Positions 1-12,189 of a DNA stretch of 64,000 nt are shown one piece after another (the first letter of the stretch is position 1; the number at the start of each line of letters is the position of its first letter). The stretch spans positions 29,501,379 through 29,565,378 of the forward strand of contig CM032132.1 in NCBI GenBank assembly GCA_018894105.1, read 5' to 3'. The DNA comes from Jacaranda mimosifolia (taxonomy: Eukaryota; Streptophyta; Magnoliopsida; Lamiales; Bignoniaceae). Made by a program: the position numbers and the translations under genes. Under the pieces are notes generated by a model. That model saw nothing but the letters and a program-made list of their open reading frames with translations, was not told the DNA's origin and ran no database searches.

Positions 1-1830
1 AATTATTAAATAAGTCAAAATATGTGAGATTTAGAGTTGAACCCTGTGAGACCTTGATATTTGTATATATAAATAAAAAAATTAAATTTATATATTAATC
101 AAAATAAATAATTTAAATAAAAATAAAATCTAAAATTTTATCCTAACAATATAATTTTAATAATTTTAAATAAATAAATATTTTTAATTATTTTGAACAA
201 AATAATGTAGTGATTTTAAATAAATAATATATATATATGTATAATATATATATATATATAATATACATATGTATCAATACAAAATGTTTAAATATGAATC
301 AACTGGGAAAAAAAAGCTGAAATGAATTTAAAATATTGGCATGTAAAAAGTTACAAAATATTTAAGATAATTCCTTTATTGTGGCAATTAATAAAACTTG
401 AAATTTTTTAAAAATAATGACAAGTAAAAATTACAAAAATATTAAGATAATTCCAAATAAACATGGCAACTGGGAAAAGAAATTGATTTTTCTTTGAAAT
501 AATAGTATGTGAAAATTACCAATTGTTAAAATAATTTCAAATAATTTATTTTTCTTTTATTCATTTCAAATTTATATATTATTAATAATATTTTTTATTT
601 ATCCTTATACAGATGTATAAATCTATCTAAAATATATATATACATATATATATAAATTATATAATACATATTTATATAAGAAACATATATATACATATAT
701 ATAAGAATTATATAATATATATTTATATAAAATGAAGACCTCCCCAACCCACCCACCCACCCCAAACCAACGCCTGCCCCCAACCCCACACCTTAACAAG
801 CTACCATGCAGCATGCATACTGATTGGATCTAGCTAGATCAGGCTAGATCTAAAATAGCTGTCGACATCCAAGCTTTTGGTTTTTTTATGTTTTCCCTTT
901 TGTTTTCTGCCAGTGCTGCCATGGCGATCGATAGCCATGGCAGCTGGTGATGTTGGGATGGGGGGATTTGGAGGGTGGGGTGGGGGAGATAAATATAAAA
1001 GAATATATATTTAAATTATATATATTATATATGTATTATATTATATCTATAATAATATATTATCTATTGATACATATGTGTATATATATAAATATTATAA
1101 TATTATATAATAATATAAATTTTTACTTCTATTGATTATTTTTATTTTTTTCCTCAACATTTTTCTCTTCTTTTCTTTTCTTTTTTATTTCAGCCATTTT
1201 GTTGATGTAGCGACTGAGGTGGACGTTGATGTGATGCTGGGTGACACATGTCACAAAATCCCCAAAAATTAGGCCCAATTGAAAATTTTCCAGCTCGATT
1301 GACCAAAATTGCGAAAAATATTATGAAATAATTAAATATATTGAAAGCATAACTTCTATTTTAGTAAATGTTGTATGGCAAATTTAATGTTATTCATTAA
1401 TGTAAATTTAATATATATACAAATTAATTATTATGAAATAATTAAATATATTGAAAGCATAAGTTCTATTTCATTAAATATTTTATGACTCATATTCTAT
1501 AAGTGAAATTTCATGAAGATATGATTTATGTGTGGGTGTACAGAATAAGTGAAATTAATTAAGATACTAACATATAAATTTATAAATTGTATACTTGATT
1601 AATCAATAGGAATAACATTACCTCAAGTGTCATGTCACACTGTTAACTTTTATTATAATTATTAATTACATTAATTAAGAATCAATAATTTAACTTTTAT
1701 GTCAAATATCATCTAAAATGTTATTAAGAATCAATAAGAATAACATTATGTCAAATGTTATTTGACATTAGTAAATTTTTATGGTATTTATTATTAAGTA
1801 CATTAATTTTGAACAATAATTAACAAAATA
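1..1830. other. AT-rich repeat DNA with a GC-rich core; no gene
   Basis: Very AT-rich sequence with (AT)n stretches near 225-270, 635-730 and 1005-1110. A GC-rich island at about 735-1000 holds C-runs on its left edge and G-runs on its right edge, so the edges are roughly complementary, and it contains CCATGGC words. I see no coding sequence; short open frames here are low-complexity. The island resembles GC-rich cores near 17960-18010 and 58450-58620, so it may be the centre of a non-autonomous DNA element, but I cannot define its ends. Confidence 0.5.
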
Positions 1831-2223
1831 TGTAACGTCCCCACTTAGGACAGAACTTAAGTTGAGGCGCCACTCAGTTCAATCTTAAATTGAACCTACA
1901 AATCAATCAATAGTCCATAATAAAATGTTTCAAGCTTATCATGAGTACCAGCAGATTCCAAATTAAACAAACCTATCATAAGACAATAAATTCAAACCTT
2001 AAACAATTCTGCGACATACAACACATATACTAAATAAATGCCATGATTCACATTACATAACAAAATGTTTACATTCCTTACGTTGACCACATCAACATGA
2101 TATATCACAACATCTTGAGTCCATCCTTAGCAATCAAATAATTTCCATATATACACTCAACACTTGATTTATTATGAAACATTCATGTCTTGCCTGGAGT
2201 CCAATCCTTCACTTAATCCCTGT

Positions 2224-3629
2224 CTGAGAGAATCAAAATAAACAAGGGTAAGTTCAAAGGACTTAGTGAGGGAGAAGAAAATGATAGGATGTGAAAGAAA
2301 GCTATTGAGATACAATAATTAGCAATACCGGTAATAAGCAAGAATTTCTATAACATGATCAATAGGGTACATAACACAAATGATACCAAAATTATTAAAC
2401 TGTTGGTCATTCCGACCTTATTACTCCCAAATCAAATTATAATTGCAAGTACTGGGGTCGGTATAGCATAAATAAAATTTTCTTATCACTCTATTGCTCA
2501 AGCACTCAACTCGGTGGGTAAGAACTTGATTATCTGGCATGGCTAGTCACATGCTAGATCTCGTCACTCACAGTTCGTTACTTCCAGCTAGCTATAAGTC
2601 ATGATCATAGGTGGGTACTAGCCATAAGACCTGTGTCCGTCGGTCCATTTCGCCCCACCGTCTTTCAGACCTAGTCCTTGGGCCCAAACCCCCCTGTAGC
2701 GTCCCTTTGGGTGAAAACCACCCATGGCATCCCATGAGTTCAAAATTGCCCATGGCGTCCCATGGGTTGAAAAGATATAATGGCAACAAATAAGAATTTA
2801 ACCTTTAAAGTAATAAACACGAGTATAACCAAATAAAGTTTGGAAGAGGTCTAGTACTGAAATTCAGAGATGCTAACGAGAATAGATTCAAGAGGAGCCC
2901 CCACTGAACATGCTCTGTCAACTAGTGTGGCTCTTTGCTCTATAACAGACTTAAGAGGAGCCCCCCACTGGACATGCCTTGTCAACTATTGTAGCTCTTT
3001 GCTCTGGAACAAACTCAAGAGAGGCCTCTGCTGGACCGACCCTATCAACTAGTGTGGCTCTTTGCTCTGCCCGGCACATATTTTTACAGTACTGACCAAA
3101 CAAGATATTTAAAAGGGTCACGATTTTCAGCTTTCAATCGCTAACTAGGCAGAACAATTTAACAATTTTGCCAACAAGGCGATCAACAATACATTTGAAC
3201 AAACAACATGTTTTTAAGAAACTAACAAGTATACTGGCCAACAAGGCTGTTTTAGTATATAAATCCAAGCATTCCCCCAGGATTGGCTTTCAAACAGAGT
3301 TTACAAGTTCAAAGGAATTAACATAGTTCGATTGAAAAACAATTATTTTTAAAAAAATACAGAAATATACCAAGTAGTTTTAAATTAAAGAGAATCTCAC
3401 AAGATTTAATAATCAAGCAACGTTAATCAAGATAGCTATCAAATCCGCAGAACCTAATGGGTTCAACGTTAGATACAAAATAAGCTCATACAAGCGATAA
3501 CGAATTGGTAGATCCCTCATAGAGGTAACAATAATGAACGGAATACGATAATCAAATCAATACCAACCATCATAAGGGTTTGTCAATAAAATCGATAGGT
3601 ACAAGAGTGCTAGATTGGTGAATCCTCAC
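2224..3629 (-). other. Putative intron inside the LTR (copy L1)
   Basis: On the minus strand the donor reads TTTTAAG|GTGAGG (intron starts at 3629) and the acceptor reads GATTCTCTCAG|ACAGG (intron ends at 2224), 1406 bp apart. Matching sites are conserved in most other copies of the family although the sequence between is very different. Splicing is inferred; no transcript data are available. Confidence 0.5.
2880..3072. repeat. Minisatellite in LTR, about 65-bp unit, 3 copies
   Basis: Three imperfect copies of a unit with a GAGGCCCC-like core followed by GTCAACTAGTGTGGCTC and TTTGCTC. The same array is at 7858-8054 in the sister LTR, but other copies of this LTR family carry unrelated arrays at the same relative place. 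Confidence 0.8.
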
Positions 3630-4863
3630 CTTAAAAGTCCCAGAAAGCAACCTCAATCAGCGGTCTACTGATCTATAGAACCTACTCTTTCATCACCTAC
3701 TAAATGAATAAGTTCACAATCAAATCTTCTGAATCTTAACTATAAATATAATGAATGTCATTATCAAACTTAAGGGTATTTTAACATAGTCCTGATATTT
3801 CTTAGATGTTTAAACAATCCATGATCTAGTTTCCCAATTGACTTAAAGTTCAGAATACATAACCTAAACCCAACATTGATTATGATATCTCAATCATAAT
3901 TCTTAATGTACTTACATACCTTTGTCACGTTCCTCAATTACTCTAATTATTTAGTCATAATTCTCAATTTTCACGTTACACTCAAATGTGCAAAGTAATC
4001 ACCTATCATAGTCCTTAACTCGGTAAGTCGATAAACTGGTTGTTAACATCTTATTTAAGGTCTCAACAATAATTTGATAATTCATCTGAGTCGATTAAAT
4101 TCAATACTATAATAATTACAAGATTAATCTATAACCTAAGGCTAAATCATGGTTTAACATTCTTAGTTCCAGTCAAAATTAACTTCATATGAAAATCTAA
4201 TTACATTCGACAATTTAAGCGAACCAAAATTCAATTATTAAAATTTACCCAATAGGTCGAACCGAGATCCAATCTCATGCCAAAACTAGTTCAGACGAGT
4301 CTGAAATGTAAATCAAAGCAAACTGCTCAAAAATAATTAGGTCATGTGCTACCCCCACGCACCGTTGCCTGACCACCATCCGCTGCCGCCGAAAACTGAA
4401 ACCACCACCACCAGCAGTATCTCAGTGAGACCAACAAAACCCCTCAAACAATTTTTACTTCCACTGCCTCCTCGATGGAGAATTTGGACTAAAACTGCCA
4501 CTAAACCCTTATCGTCGCCTCCACCTTGCTGTCGCGATTTCTCCGTTACCGGTGTTCGAAAATTCAATCAAAAGGTACTAAAATGCTCATCTGAACAAGC
4601 CCATCAAAACCTAGTGGTCAACTTCTAGTTTTCATTGCCGGATATGTCAAACCCACCACCATCGACGTTGAGCTCCATCGCGATTGAAAATTCCAGCGAT
4701 TCACCGATTGTTTTGGGGAGTTTTTGGTATGGTTATGCTGCTCGAGCTGAGAGTAATTTAAATATTGCTTTGGTTTCTGGTTTTGAGCAGAAATGGGGAG
4801 GAACTGAGCTTGTGGGGGAGTAGGGTCGCCTTTGAAAATTTGAAGAAATTCCATCCTTATTTG

Positions 4864-4871
4864 TATTTATA
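4864..4871 (-). promoter_or_regulatory. TATA-like box in LTR
   Basis: TATAAATA on the minus strand, followed by a long pyrimidine-rich leader. The same octamer is at 9858-9865 in the sister LTR and at 30886-30893 in the plus-strand solo LTR, in comparable positions about 1.1-1.25 kb before the donor-like site. It is a likely retrotransposon promoter. Confidence 0.55.
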
Positions 4872-5233
4872 GATACATTTTTTTGGGCTTTTCAGATTAG
4901 CCCCAAAACTTCTGGACCACCCTTGATCAAGTCCTTGAGGTTTTCGACCGACTTCAATTGTACCCCAAATGTTTCAACCGCCTTCAATTGAGTCATCTTA
5001 CTTCTATTTCTTACACATTGACCCCCAATACTTCCATTTTTGGGCAACTAGTCCAAATCAGTTTATTTTAAAGTCCTCCAACTTCTAACTTGTCTACATT
5101 AATCCCCTAAACTTTCGAAACTTTTGCAATCAAGTCTTTTTTATTTATTTTTTGAGCCTTCAAATCCGATCAATCAATATCTTAATTTCTAAATCCTTAT
5201 TTTTTCAAAATACTGAATTTTAGGGGTGTTACA

Positions 5234-5250
5234 CTCTTCCTCCTTGAAGG
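5234..5250 (-). other. Polypurine tract
   Basis: On the minus strand this reads CCTTCAAGGAGGAAGAG directly before the TGTAACACC start of the 3' LTR. It is the expected plus-strand primer site for reverse transcription. Confidence 0.85.
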
Positions 5251-5794
5251 AATCTAGTCCCCAGATTCTCATCTGAGTATTGTTTCGACTGGCAAAAAAT
5301 AAGTAGGTTCGGTCAGTCGATCTACATTCTTTTTTTTTCTCATTACATTCTGCCAGAACTACTTCTTCAAGTCCTGATGCATTTTCATGCCTCTCGAATG
5401 CATCGTGTCTCTTGACTTGTGTGCCATATTTAACAATCTCATTTCTATGGAATAGAAAAATTACCTTGGTTTGGCATTAAAGTCAGACTTTCCAAAACTT
5501 CCAAAACTTTCTTTCTGTTTCAACATCCATATATCTTTAGCTTAGGGTGCATCACATTTCATCCTAGATTCAGACTGCACTTATCTCTGCAATCCTACTC
5601 TTTGTATTAATTTGAATACAACACCCATTTTTAGGCTTTCTGATGCTTTTATTGCCAATAAGTGAGCCATTCGAGCCTTTTAGCTTGAGGCATGGCTACT
5701 ACATTCGCCTTTCGGGTGATAAGTGATGAGGAAATTGTAATTTCTAGAATTTTCATCCATCAGCAATGTCTCCTATTCAGATTCTCATTTTGGT

Positions 5795-6070
5795 CAAATG
5801 GTTGACCTTGTTGAGTTAATTTAGTTAATGTATCAGCTAATTAGAAAAGTTCTTCACAACTTTCGGCAACAACTAACAAGACGAAGAAAACTACGAACTT
5901 CTATCAAGTTTTCTGGTCTCTTCCAGTTGACTACCATGTCTATCTTAGAGGGATCAATCCTTTACCCCATCTCAGGATATTATGTGCCCAAGAAAAGCCT
6001 CATTCTTTATCCAGTATTTGTGCCTACAAACTTTGCATACAACTGATGCCCTCTCTTAAAGCTCTGAGAA
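5795..6070 (-). pseudogene. Reverse-transcriptase fragment (Ty3/gypsy pol), broken
   Basis: On the minus strand, scattered over three frames, are peptides typical of the C-terminal part of plant Ty3/gypsy reverse transcriptase: FKRGHQLYAKF, then FLGHI, then VVNWKRPENLIEVRSF, then LTKLTQQGQPF. Order and spacing match chromovirus-type RT just before the RNase H domain. Stops and frame changes separate the pieces and the catalytic YxDD region is not seen. The rest of the 1.5 kb internal region has no coding I can identify. This fragment identifies the long-LTR family as Ty3/gypsy. Confidence 0.75.
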
Positions 6071-6738
6071 TCATACGTAAGGGCTTTGCGTGGTCTTTTC
6101 TATCCTTCAGCTGGTAGTACCCTTGCTTCTCCTAACATTCAATCCCCTATTTCTCTACATTTTCCATTAATCTATCTAGCATATAACTCTTTGTCCCAAC
6201 TACTAATTTTAAATAACTTGATTATGCTCTTCTATCCTTTAAGGCCTCATGCATATCATGCAACTTCTCTTTAAGACCTAGGCACCATCTTAAAAGATTT
6301 TCCTTTTCCTCTTCCTCCTCTTAGACCTTATTCTCATTCTTCAAATTTTCCACACTGTCTCAAATATAATATTATTTGCGATGATTCCTTTCCTATATCT
6401 CCACATAACCAAATTTTCTTGCCTAAAATCACATTCCAAAAATCGAATCCCTACATAGCTTAGGTATACTTTAACTCAAGTGTTCACATTCTAAATGGTT
6501 TCCAATTCAAGCTTAATCTCAAGTAAGTCCATCAACTCTAATTCCTCTAGACTTTCAAGAATAAAAGGAATAAAAGGGTTAGATAGGAGTAAACCAAACT
6601 CAAGGATACACAAGTCTTAATCATTCTACGATGTGCAATAAGATCCCATAAGCATCCTGCAATATTCAAAGTAACCTAGATAAAAAGTCAGTCAAAAATC
6701 CCAGTGATACCCAAATGCTTAGGTCATCGACAAACCTA

Positions 6739-6751
6739 GGCTCTGATACCA
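6739..6751 (-). other. Primer-binding site, initiator-Met tRNA type
   Basis: The minus strand reads TGGTATCAGAGCC, the standard complement of the 3' end of plant initiator methionine tRNA, two bases from the end of the 5' LTR (6754). This fixes the orientation and shows that the 6754-10247 LTR is the 5' one. Confidence 0.9.
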
Positions 6752-7225
6752 CCTGTAATGCCCCCACTCAGGATAGCACCTAAGCTGAGTTGCCACTTAG
6801 TTTAATCTTAAGTTGAACCTACAAAGCAATCAATAGTCTATAATCAAACATTTCAAGCTTATTAGAAATAACAGCTGATTCCAAATTAAACAAACATGTC
6901 ATACGATAATAAATTCAAACCTTAAACAATCCGGCGACATACAACACATTTACTAAATACATGCTACAAAATATCAAGTTCAACTTATTAGAAGCAGTAG
7001 AATTTCGAACTTAACAGACTCTTCAATCGACTAAATAAATGCCATGATTCACATTCTTACATAACAAAATATTTACATTCCTTAAGTCGACCACATCAAC
7101 ATGATATATCACAACGTCTTGAGTCCATACTTAGCAATTAGATAATTTCCATATATATTCAACACCTGATTTATTACGAAACATTCATGTCCTTCCTGGA
7201 GTCCAATCCTTCACTTAATGCCTAT

Positions 7226-8607
7226 CTGAAAGAATCAAAATAAATGAGGTTAAGTCTAAAGAACTTAGTGAGGGAGAAGAAAATGATAGGATGGGAAAGA
7301 AAATTATTGAGATACAACAATTAGCAATAAAATTCGGTAATAAGCAAGAATTTCTTTAACATGATCAATAGGGTAAATGACACAAATGATACCAAAATTA
7401 ATAAACTGTCAGTCATTTCGACCTTATTAATCCTAAATCAAATTATAATTGCAAGTACCGTGCATCGGTACAGAATGAATAAAATTTCCTTATCACTCCA
7501 TTGCTGGAGCACTCAACTTGGTGGGTAACAACTTGATTATATGGCATGGCCGGTCACATGCCAGATCTCGTCACTCATAGTTTGCTACCTTCAACTGGCT
7601 GTAAGTTAGGATCGTAGGTGGGTACTAGCCGTAAGACTTGTGTCCATTGGTCCGTTCCACCCAGCCGTCTTTCGGACCTAATCCCTGGGCCTAAACCCCC
7701 CGTGGCGTCCCTCCGGGTGAAAACTGCCCATGGCATTCCATGGGTTGAAAAGATATAATGCCAACAGATAAGAATTTAACCTTTAAAGCTATAAACACGA
7801 GTATAACCAAATAAAGTCTGGAAGAGGTCTAGTATTGAAATTCAGAGGTGCTAATGGGAATAGACTAAAGACGAGCCCCCACTGGACATGCCCTGTCAAC
7901 TAGTGTGGCTTTTTGCTCTGTAACAGACTCAAGATGAGCCCCCCTATTGGACATGCCTTGTCAACTAGTGTGGTTCTTTGCTCTAGAACAGACTCAAGAG
8001 GCCCCCCAGTGGACAGGCCCTATCAATTAGTGTGGCTCTTTGTTGTGCTTGGCACATATTTTTATAGTACTAACCAAACAATATATTTAAAAGGGTCAAG
8101 ATTTTCAACTTTTAATTGCCAACCTAGTAGAACAATTTAACAATTTTGCCAACAAGGCGATCAACAATACACTTGAACAAACAACATATTTGTAAGAAAC
8201 TAACAAGTATACTGGCTAAAAAAGCCGTTTTAGTATATAAATCCAAGCATTCCGCCGGGATTGGCTTTCAAACAGAGTTTACAAGTTTAGAGGAATTAGC
8301 AGAGTTCGACTGAAAAAAAGTTATTTTCAAGAAAATACAAAAAAATACCAAGTAGTTTCAAATTCAGGAGAACCTCACAGGGTTCGATAATCAAACAATG
8401 TTAATCAAGACAGATATCAAATCAATAGAACCCAACGGGTTCAATGTTAGATACAGAATAAGCTCGTACAAGCATTAACCAATTGGCAGATCCCTCACAA
8501 GGGTAACAATAATGAATGGAATATGATAATCAAACCAACACCAACCCTCATAGGGGTTTATCAATAAAATCAATAGGTACAAGAGTGCTAGATTAGCGGA
8601 TCCTCAC
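7226..8607 (-). other. Putative intron inside the LTR (copy L2)
   Basis: The minus-strand donor TTTTAAG|GTGAGG (intron starts 8607) and acceptor GATTCTTTCAG|ATAGG (ends 7226) are 1382 bp apart. Both sites match copy L1 and the plus-strand solo LTRs. Splicing is inferred from conservation only. Confidence 0.5.
7858..8054. repeat. Minisatellite in LTR, about 65-bp unit
   Basis: Same array as at 2880-3072, three diverged copies with the GTCAACTAGTGTGG core, inside the putative LTR intron. Confidence 0.8.
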
Positions 8608-10247
8608 CTTAAAAGTCTCAGAAAGCAACCAAAATTGGCAGTCCATTGATTTGTGGGACCTACTCTTTCGTCGCCTACCAAAGGAATAAGTTCACAATCA
8701 AATCTTTTGAATCTTAACTATAAATATAATAAATGTCATTATCAAACTTAAGGGTATTCCAACATAGTCCTGATAATTCTTAGATGTTTAAACAGCCCAT
8801 GATCTTGTTTTCCAATTGACTTAAAGTTCAGAGTACATAACCTTTTCCCAATTGACTTAAAGTTCAAAGTACATAACCTAAACCCAACATTGATTATGGT
8901 TTCTCAATCATAATTCTTAATGTACATAAATACCCTTGCCACGTTCCTCAATTACTCTAACTGTTCAATCATAATTCTCCATTTCCCTATTACACTCAAC
9001 TGTGCAAAGTAATCACCTATCATAGTCCTTAACTCAATAAGTCGATAAACTGGTTGTTAACATCTTATTAAGGTCTCAACAACAATCTGATAATTCATCT
9101 AATTTGATTAAATTCAATAGTATATTAATTACAAGATTAATCTAAACCTTAGGCTAAACCATGCTTTAACATTCTTAGTTTAGGTCACAATCAACTTTAT
9201 TTGAAAATCCAATTACATTCGACAATTTAATCGAACCATTATTAGATTATTGAAATTTACCCACATTGGGTCGAAATGAGATCCAATCTCACGTCGGAAC
9301 TAGTCTAGATGAGTCTGAAATGTAAATCTGAACAAACTGCTCAAAAATCATCGAGCTACATGCTGCTGCTAGCCGCCACTGGAAACTGAAACCAACACCA
9401 CCACCAGATGCGTCTCAGCTAGACCAACAAAACCCTTCAAACAATTTTTACTTCCACTGCCTCCTCGAAGGAGAATTTGGACTAAAACCGCCACTAAACC
9501 CTTACCGCCGCTGCCATCTTGCTGTTGCAATTTCTTCATCACCAGTTTTCGCAAATTCAATCAAAAGGTACCAAAATGCTTCTCTCAACAAGCCCATCAA
9601 AACCTACCGGTCAACTTCTAGTTTTCATCGCCGGATATGTCAAACCCGCCACCATCGACATTGAGCTCCGTCGCGATCTAAAATTTCGGCAATTCATTGG
9701 TTGTTTTGGGGAGTTTTTGGTATGGTTATACTCCTCGAGTTGAGAATAATCTAAATATTGCTTTGGTTTTTGGTTTCGAGCAGAAATGGGAAAAAATAGA
9801 GCTTGTGGTGGAGTAGGGGTCGCCTTTGAAAATTTGAAGAAGTTCTGTCCTTATTTTTATTTATAGATACATTTTTCTGGGCTTTTCAGATTAGCCCCAA
9901 AACTTCTAGACCTCCCTTGATCAAGTTCTTGAGGTTTTTAGCCAACTTCAATTGTACCCCAAATGTTTCAACCACCTTCAATTTGGTCCCTAGCCTTCAA
10001 TTGAGTCCTCCAACTTCTATTTCTTGCACATTGGCCCCCAACACGTCTATTTTTGGGAAACTAGATCCAAATTGGTTTATTTTAAAGTCCTCCAAGTTCT
10101 AACTTGTCCACATTAGTCCCCTAAACTTTCTAAACTTTTGCAATCAAGTCCTTTTTATTTATTTTTTGAGCCTTCAAATATGATCAATCAATATCTTAAT
10201 TTCTAAATCCTTATTTTTTCAAAATACCAAATTTTAAGGGTGTTACA

Positions 10248-11030
10248 TAATATATAATGGTAAATTTAATGTCAATTATTGCATAAGGGCCCATTTGCTT
10301 TTTATGATAGGTTTGAATGTGATTGATAAGTGTAGGATTCATTAGCTAATAAATATATCAATACTTTATTTGTTTGCTTGGATTACTAATTTGGATATCG
10401 TAATTTTAGCACAATCAATTGTCTGGATGCTTAAGATTGTAACTTATGATAAGTATGAAATATCAATTTCATCCCCAATCTTATTTTAATAATTGAATTA
10501 TTTTCATTAAAAAGGTTTAAATATATATATATATATATATATGTAGTATTGTAATGAGTAAGTATCTATTTTTAAACCTTTTTCTCAAATATTATTACCT
10601 AAACAAAAGTTGATTTTGTTTTGAAAAAAAATTATTTTCAAATTTTATAAAACCATTGAATTATTTCACAACTTAAACTATTTTATATTTAATATGTTGA
10701 TGGGTATTAGTTTGTAATTTACAAAAAAAATTCATGTTAAGTGTAAATTTATATTTGAAAAATATTATATTTATTTTTCCATTTACAAAAGAAAAGTTTA
10801 TTTTTGAAATCTTGTTATCATGGAACAAATAATTTTCATATAAAAAATTTAGATATATTAGATAAATATTGTATAAAAGAATATTTCAAAAATAAATTTA
10901 ATTGCACAAATAATTTTAAAAAAAATTAATAATAAGAAAAAAATTAACTAAATCGAGAATAATTAACTTTTTAATTCGAAAATAAAATAGTAAAATACTA
11001 AAATTATTAACTAGCTAAATGGACATTAAG
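10248..11030. other. AT-rich intergenic DNA
   Basis: Nothing coding seen. A GGGCCCATTTG word near 10267 resembles the end of some hAT-type MITEs, but no matching opposite end was found. A short (AT)n run is at about 10519-10542. Confidence 0.4.
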
Positions 11031-11031
11031 A

Positions 11032-11432
11032 AGGTGTTTGGCTAAATTTTATTTAAAAAGTCTTATAAGCTCATACATCTTATAAGATATTTTTGGAGTT
11101 CCTACATTCTATATTTTTCAATATGCTAGATTTTTTTTTTTAAAATAAGTTTTCAAAGTATTTGGATAATAAGATCTTGGAGCACATAAAGTATTAGTAA
11201 TGACAATTTCATAATTAATATAATTAAAATTTAGGAGTTTTTTAAGATTTTAAAATAATTTAAGAACTTCTTACTTTTTTGAAAAGAACTTATAAATTTC
11301 TAACATATTATTTTAGAATCTTTATAAGATCTTTTCTAATAAAGATTACGAAAACCTTTTTTACATCTTATAAGCTACCAAACATATTATAAAATGTTTT
11401 GAGAAGCTTATAAACTCACCCAAACAACTTTT
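11032..11432. mobile_element. MITE-like inverted-repeat element
   Basis: About 400 bp, AT-rich, with related inverted ends: the left end contains GGTGTTTGGCTAA and the right end, reverse complemented, TTGTTTGGGTGAG, each followed by CTTATAAG-containing sequence. The shape fits a hAT-type MITE, but I could not find a clean 8-bp target duplication, so the exact ends are uncertain. Confidence 0.5.
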
Positions 11433-11970
11433 AAATGTTTTAAAATATCTAACTATACTCTATACCTATAATATAAGATGAATATATTATTTCATAATTT
11501 TATTTTGTAGATTTGTACTATTATTAATTTAGAAAACAAATAAAATTTATCTATACATAAGACTTAAACTCTAAATTCTAAAATCTCGCAACTTCTATAA
11601 ATTTTAAACCTCAAAAATATGAATAATAGAGAATATTTTTATTGATTAACATTATTATATCTACATATTTAAAATTAAATGTCAATATTCAATAATCATC
11701 GTAAAATTTAATTTTTTAAAATTATATTAATATATAATATGCAAAAATATTAAGTTTCAAAATATGAATTAGAGTCATATATAACAAACTAATGAATAAT
11801 TAAATTTTAAAAATTAATTACTATAAATTTCCCACTCACCCATTTCGGTACTCTCTCTTCTTCCTTCTTTTTTTTTTCTTTTCTTTTCTTTTCTTTGACA
11901 TTCTAGGTTGTGTTGGCGAGATGCTCCTCACCAAGAGCTGGAGCTAGCTCTCATCGGAGCTAGTCGACGG

Positions 11971-12150
11971 GAGGCCTCCACCCAGCAGCTGTTGGGTCTC
12001 CTGACATGAGGCCAGGCGTTGGGAGACCCACCTGCCTGGCTTCCCGTCGAGAGACCCAGCGAGAGGCCTCCACCCAGCGGCTGCTGAGTCTCCTGACGGG
12101 AGGCTATGCATTGGGACCCAGCTGCCTGGCCTCCCATCGGGAGACCCAAC
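11971..12150. repeat. GC-rich tandem duplication, two ~90-bp copies
   Basis: Two head-to-tail copies starting GAGGCCTCCACCCAGC at 11971 and 12063, with inverted words (GGGAGACCCA and TGGGTCTCC) inside each copy, so the DNA could fold. It is a sharp GC island in AT-rich surroundings. The open frame at 11928-12152 (-) is a by-product of this repeat and I do not call it a gene. Confidence 0.75.
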
Positions 12151-12189
12151 AATAGCTGGGTGGCTCTTAGCTGCTACTGGGTCTCCCTC

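Larger units (their letters stand above)
1831..5233 (-). repeat. 3' LTR of the 1831-10247 element
   Basis: 3403 bp in minus orientation, bounded by TG...CA in LTR sense. It carries a TATA-like box (4864-4871, minus), a pyrimidine-rich and proline/serine-codon-like leader around 4340-4620, splice-like sites at 3629 and 2224, and a roughly 65-bp tandem array at 2880-3072. The short open frames at 4344-4628 (+) and 4618-4854 (-) sit in the leader and are not kept in the sister LTR, so I do not call them genes. Confidence 0.9.
1831..10247 (-). mobile_element. Long-LTR Ty3/gypsy retrotransposon, internally deleted
   Basis: A minus-strand LTR retrotransposon with two 3.4-3.5 kb LTRs (1831-5233 and 6754-10247) around only 1.5 kb of internal DNA. 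Both LTRs read TGTAACACCCC in LTR sense and end in TACA. The internal region begins with a primer-binding site matching the initiator-Met tRNA 3' end and finishes with a purine-rich tract. The flanking 5-mers are AAATA on the left and TAATA on the right, a 4/5 match to a target duplication. Only a broken reverse-transcriptase fragment survives inside. LTR size and PBS type resemble plant chromoviruses of the Tekay/Del kind; the lineage is inferred, not proven. It is non-autonomous. Confidence 0.9.
6754..10247 (-). repeat. 5' LTR of the 1831-10247 element
   Basis: 3494 bp in minus orientation. It aligns end to end with 1831-5233. Many differences near the ends are C/T or G/A changes, as expected for methylated, ageing repeats. 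A short tandem duplication of about 46 bp lies near 8810-8880. TATA-like box at 9858-9865 (minus); minisatellite at 7858-8054; splice-like sites at 8607 and 7226. Confidence 0.9.

Noticed and set aside
4344..4854. Open frames of 94 (+) and 78 (-) codons in the LTR leader, with proline-rich and methionine-started products
   Set aside because: The sister LTR at 9360-9860 lacks the same start and frame, and the region is the untranslated leader after a TATA-like box.
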